The notes below the pieces were generated by a model. The model was given only the letters and a program-made list of their open reading frames with translations. It ran no database searches and had not been told where the DNA came from. Of a DNA stretch of 7,553 nt, positions 5,345 through 7,553 are shown one piece after another; within the stretch, counting starts at the first letter, position 1, and each line of letters begins with the position of its first letter. The translations under genes and the position numbers were made by a program. Source of the stretch: Bacteroidota bacterium (GTDB taxonomy: Bacteria; Bacteroidota; Bacteroidia; Bacteroidales; P3); the NCBI GenBank assembly GCA_030540495.1, contig JAUNWC010000065.1:1-7553 (forward strand), read 5' to 3'.

Positions 5345-7378
5345 ATGAAAAAGAAACTGAGTTTCAAAATCAAAATTTTTCGTTTCAAACGCTTTGGACG
5401 AAAATCTTACAGTGCATACAATTCTATGCACAAGGCAGTAACCATTGGAGTAGTGTCCATTATGACGCTTACCTTTTCCAATGTATCAAAATCACAAAAC
5501 AACACCACTCTTTCATACGAATCTACATTGAAAGAAAAGACTTTGGAGGAGATTGTAGTACAAGACTCCACGCTCCTGCCCATCAATCAGGTTGGTAAAA
5601 ATGTTACCGTTATAACCAATCAAGATATATCCAACCTCAAGGTTCAGAGTGTAGAAGAACTCTTATCCACCATAGCCTCTGTGGATATGCAAACAAGAGG
5701 CAGGCACGGAGTTCAATCGGATGTTTCTCTAAGAGGTGGCAATTTTGACCAAACAGCCATATTAATTGACGGCATCAACGTTTCCAACCCACAAACAGGT
5801 CATTATTCAATGGATATTCCCATTAACCTCTCCGATATAGAAAGAATAGAAATTCTCAAAGGTCCTTCTGCAATAATTTATGGAGCCTCTGCACTTTCGG
5901 GCGGTATAAACATAATAACAAAGAAAAATCAACCCAACGGCTTTTATTCCCAATCAGAAATAGGACAGCACGGATTTGCAAACATAGAAAACAGCATTTC
6001 CAAACAAATAAAAAATACTTCCAATTCCCTGTCCATAGGTTACAAAACCTCCAACGGATATATAAAAAATTCTGCATACGATGTTTATAATCTCTTGTAT
6101 CGCAACAGAACAAATCTAAAGAACAACAATAAAATAGACTTCTTGCTTGGATACAACTACAAAGACTATGATGCAAACACCTTTTATTCTGCCAAATACC
6201 CCAACCAACACGACAAAACCTCTTCATTTTTGGCTTCTTTTAAAGGGTATTTTGATTTATTTTCCAATAATCTAAAATTTATTCCCTCAGCTTATTACAA
6301 TCTTCATACAGATGATTATGAACTGATAAAAGGCTCTGAGATAGGACACAACCACCATAATAGCAACGTAATAGGAACAAATTTGGATTTTCAATATTAC
6401 AAAAATAATTTCTCTCTAAACTTTGGCACAGACCTAAGATACGAAGACGTGCTTAGCAATACGCTCGGCGAAAAAACCAACATTATGCACGGAGATTATT
6501 TTGACCACTACAAACAAAGGTTAAACATATCTTATTTTCTACAAGGTAACTATGCTTACAAAGGTTTTGTAGCAACACTTGGGCTTTTGTCTTTCTATAA
6601 TACCATGATAGAGCAGGAGGATTTTAACCTTTATCCTTCCTTAAATTTGTCTTATAGATTTTCCTCACATTTTGATATTTACGCCTGCTTTACCTCTGCC
6701 TCGCGTTTGCCTTCTTATACGGAGTTATATTATTCGGATGCTATACACAAATCAAACCCCGAATTAAAACAAGAAAAATCCTCTTCATACGAAGGAGGCT
6801 TAAAATATCGCAATCGCTATTTCTTAGCCGATTTTTCCGTTTTTTATACACAAGGCAAAGACCTTATTGATTGGATGCAAGAAACAGAGAGCGAAGGAAT
6901 ATGGCAAAGTAGAAATATTAACGAACTAAACAAGTATGGTTTTGACTTCTCTACAAAAATATTTTTGAGTGAATTTATAGATATTTTGTCAGAAAACTCT
7001 ACTTTGATGTTTGCTTATTCCTATCTCCAAACAGATAAAGCCAAAACAAACTATATTTCTCAATATGTTTTCAACTATCTCAAACATAAGATATCGGCCA
7101 ATCTTTCTATGCCTTTTGCCAAAGATTTCAGGCTTAACCTATTGGGAAAATATTGCGTAAGAGAAGGACAATACGTTTCCTATCAAAACAATAATGCAGG
7201 AGAATACAAAGATTATAGACCATTTTTTACTATGGACGCAAACTTGGATTATAGTCTTAATTCTATGATAAATGTTTATCTAAGCATAACAAATATTTTT
7301 GACAAAGAATATTACGAGATAGGCAATATACCTCAACCCGGACGCTGGACAATCTTTGGAGTAAAATTCCAAATCTAA
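5345..7378 (+). CDS. TonB-dependent outer-membrane receptor, BtuB-like, with extended N-terminus
   Basis: A 677-residue energised outer-membrane importer. The N-terminus is unusual for a plain signal peptide: about 30 residues rich in Lys/Arg and aromatics (FKIKIFRFKRFGRKSYSAYN, 7-26), then a hydrophobic core at 31-47 (AVTIGVVSIMTLTFSNV) with likely cleavage near residue 51. A TonB-box-like EEIVV lies at 68-72. The plug domain spans about 78-195, with the conserved VSLRGGNFDQTAILIDG, VERIEILKGPSA-like and GASALSGGINIITKK segments. The 22-strand barrel fills the rest and includes the typical SASRLPSYTELYYSD and NPELKQEKSSSYEGG motifs; the last strand ends GVKFQI. Plug spacing and overall size resemble BtuB, but the ligand (cobalamin, heme, siderophore or other) is not readable, and the leader is too short for a cobalamin riboswitch. 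It appears to be monocistronic, with a hairpin right after the stop. Confidence 0.92.
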   Translation: MKKKLSFKIKIFRFKRFGRKSYSAYNSMHKAVTIGVVSIMTLTFSNVSKSQNNTTLSYESTLKEKTLEEIVVQDSTLLPINQVGKNVTVITNQDISNLKVQSVEELLSTIASVDMQTRGRHGVQSDVSLRGGNFDQTAILIDGINVSNPQTGHYSMDIPINLSDIERIEILKGPSAIIYGASALSGGINIITKKNQPNGFYSQSEIGQHGFANIENSISKQIKNTSNSLSIGYKTSNGYIKNSAYDVYNLLYRNRTNLKNNNKIDFLLGYNYKDYDANTFYSAKYPNQHDKTSSFLASFKGYFDLFSNNLKFIPSAYYNLHTDDYELIKGSEIGHNHHNSNVIGTNLDFQYYKNNFSLNFGTDLRYEDVLSNTLGEKTNIMHGDYFDHYKQRLNISYFLQGNYAYKGFVATLGLLSFYNTMIEQEDFNLYPSLNLSYRFSSHFDIYACFTSASRLPSYTELYYSDAIHKSNPELKQEKSSSYEGGLKYRNRYFLADFSVFYTQGKDLIDWMQETESEGIWQSRNINELNKYGFDFSTKIFLSEFIDILSENSTLMFAYSYLQTDKAKTNYISQYVFNYLKHKISANLSMPFAKDFRLNLLGKYCVREGQYVSYQNNNAGEYKDYRPFFTMDANLDYSLNSMINVYLSITNIFDKEYYEIGNIPQPGRWTIFGVKFQI

Positions 7379-7395
7379 CAGGCGAAGCCTGTTTT
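7379..7395 (+). terminator. Short intrinsic-terminator-like hairpin after the receptor gene
   Basis: CAGGC (7379-7383) and GCCTG (7387-7391) form a 5-bp GC-rich stem with a GAA loop, followed by TTTTAT. It begins directly after the receptor's stop codon. The stem is short, and the same sequence is the first unit of the repeat island, so its role as terminator is only likely. Confidence 0.4.
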
Positions 7396-7522
7396 ATAGG
7401 GCAAAGCCGGTTGATAGGTTACAGGCTAAGCCGGTTTTATAAGTTGTTATAGGTTAGCATAGGTTGTTATAAGTTATGATAGGAGGGCAAAGCTCCCTCA
7501 GGGTGTTTTATAGGGCAAAGCC
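7381..7522. repeat. Cluster of five GGC-NAA-GCC repeat units
   Basis: Five copies of a mini-palindrome of the form GGC-NAA-GCC occur at 7381-7389 (GAA), 7400-7408 (AAA), 7424-7432 (TAA), 7486-7494 (AAA, last base T) and 7514-7522 (AAA). Three are joined to a GTTTTATA(G/A)G linker. The 18-mer GTTTTATAGGGCAAAGCC is identical at 7391-7408 and 7505-7522. The fourth unit sits in a 5-bp stem, GAGGG/CCCTC (7483-7499). The stretch has no credible ORF and is richer in G than the flanking DNA. It looks like a degenerate intergenic palindromic repeat array, similar in style to REP elements. Confidence 0.75.
7441..7483. repeat. 10-bp tandem repeat run inside the island
   Basis: Four consecutive 10-mers follow the pattern A(A/G)GTTnnnAT: AAGTTGTTAT, AGGTTAGCAT, AGGTTGTTAT and AAGTTATGAT, ending with a partial AGG. 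Similar GATAGGTTA-like words occur upstream at 7413-7422. The period of 10 is close to one helical turn. There is no spacer structure, so it is not a CRISPR array. Confidence 0.7.
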
Positions 7523-7537
7523 ACTACTTTTTGTAAT

Positions 7538-7549
7538 ACGCTTAAGCGT
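7538..7549. repeat. Perfect 12-bp palindrome at the right edge
   Basis: ACGCTTAAGCGT reads the same on both strands. It lies 4 bases from the window end, so its context is cut off. It could be an operator-like site, a terminator stem of a neighbouring gene, or another part of the repeat island. Confidence 0.5.
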
Positions 7550-7553
7550 CTCC

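Noticed and set aside
5856..6227. 123-codon minus-strand ORF inside the receptor gene
   Set aside because: It is antisense to the plug/barrel coding region, Cys- and Trp-rich in the way of a shadow frame, with no start context.
7379..7553. CRISPR array
   Set aside because: The repeats are 9-18 bp and degenerate, with no unique spacers of regular length and no cas gene in view.

Overview
The window looks like chromosomal DNA from an AT-rich member of the Bacteroidota, most likely Bacteroidales. Three things point there. Promoter candidates fit the TTG / TAnnTTTG pattern and starts lack Shine-Dalgarno sequences. The gene families are typical of the group: a DUF6029-type barrel beside a TlpA-like thioredoxin, a fused DAHP synthase/chorismate mutase, and a BtuB-like receptor with a long basic N-terminal extension. 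Signal peptides ending in NAQ or QAQ are also typical. The species cannot be named from this stretch.

Layout. Positions 1-514 (minus strand) hold the N-terminal 171 codons of a secreted protein that runs off the left edge. A 207-bp divergent AT-rich spacer carries one promoter candidate for each direction. Positions 722-3907 are a tight three-gene plus-strand operon: a trans-polyprenyl diphosphate synthase (probably for the menaquinone side chain), a periplasmic TlpA/ResA-like thioredoxin with a CHPC active site, and a 562-residue outer-membrane barrel of the DUF6029 type. An 83-bp imperfect inverted repeat follows (3946-4028). Directly after it come a small unrecognised ORF (4032-4202) and a bifunctional DAHP synthase/chorismate mutase (4174-5229), the first step and a branch-point step of aromatic amino acid synthesis, overlapping by 29 nt. 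A promoter candidate and a leader hairpin precede a 677-residue BtuB-like TonB-dependent receptor (5345-7378). The last 175 bases are a non-coding repeat island: a short terminator-like hairpin, five GGC-NAA-GCC units, a run of 10-bp tandem repeats and a 12-bp perfect palindrome at the edge.

How the genes relate. The first operon mixes isoprenoid/quinone supply with envelope thiol-redox and an outer-membrane protein that has a close cysteine pair near its C-terminus, so the thioredoxin may act on its neighbour (inference). The aromatic enzyme and the receptor look like independent units. No mobile element, CRISPR array, RNA gene or clear defence system is visible. The least explained parts are the long hairpin with the small ORF before the aromatic enzyme, and the 3' repeat island.
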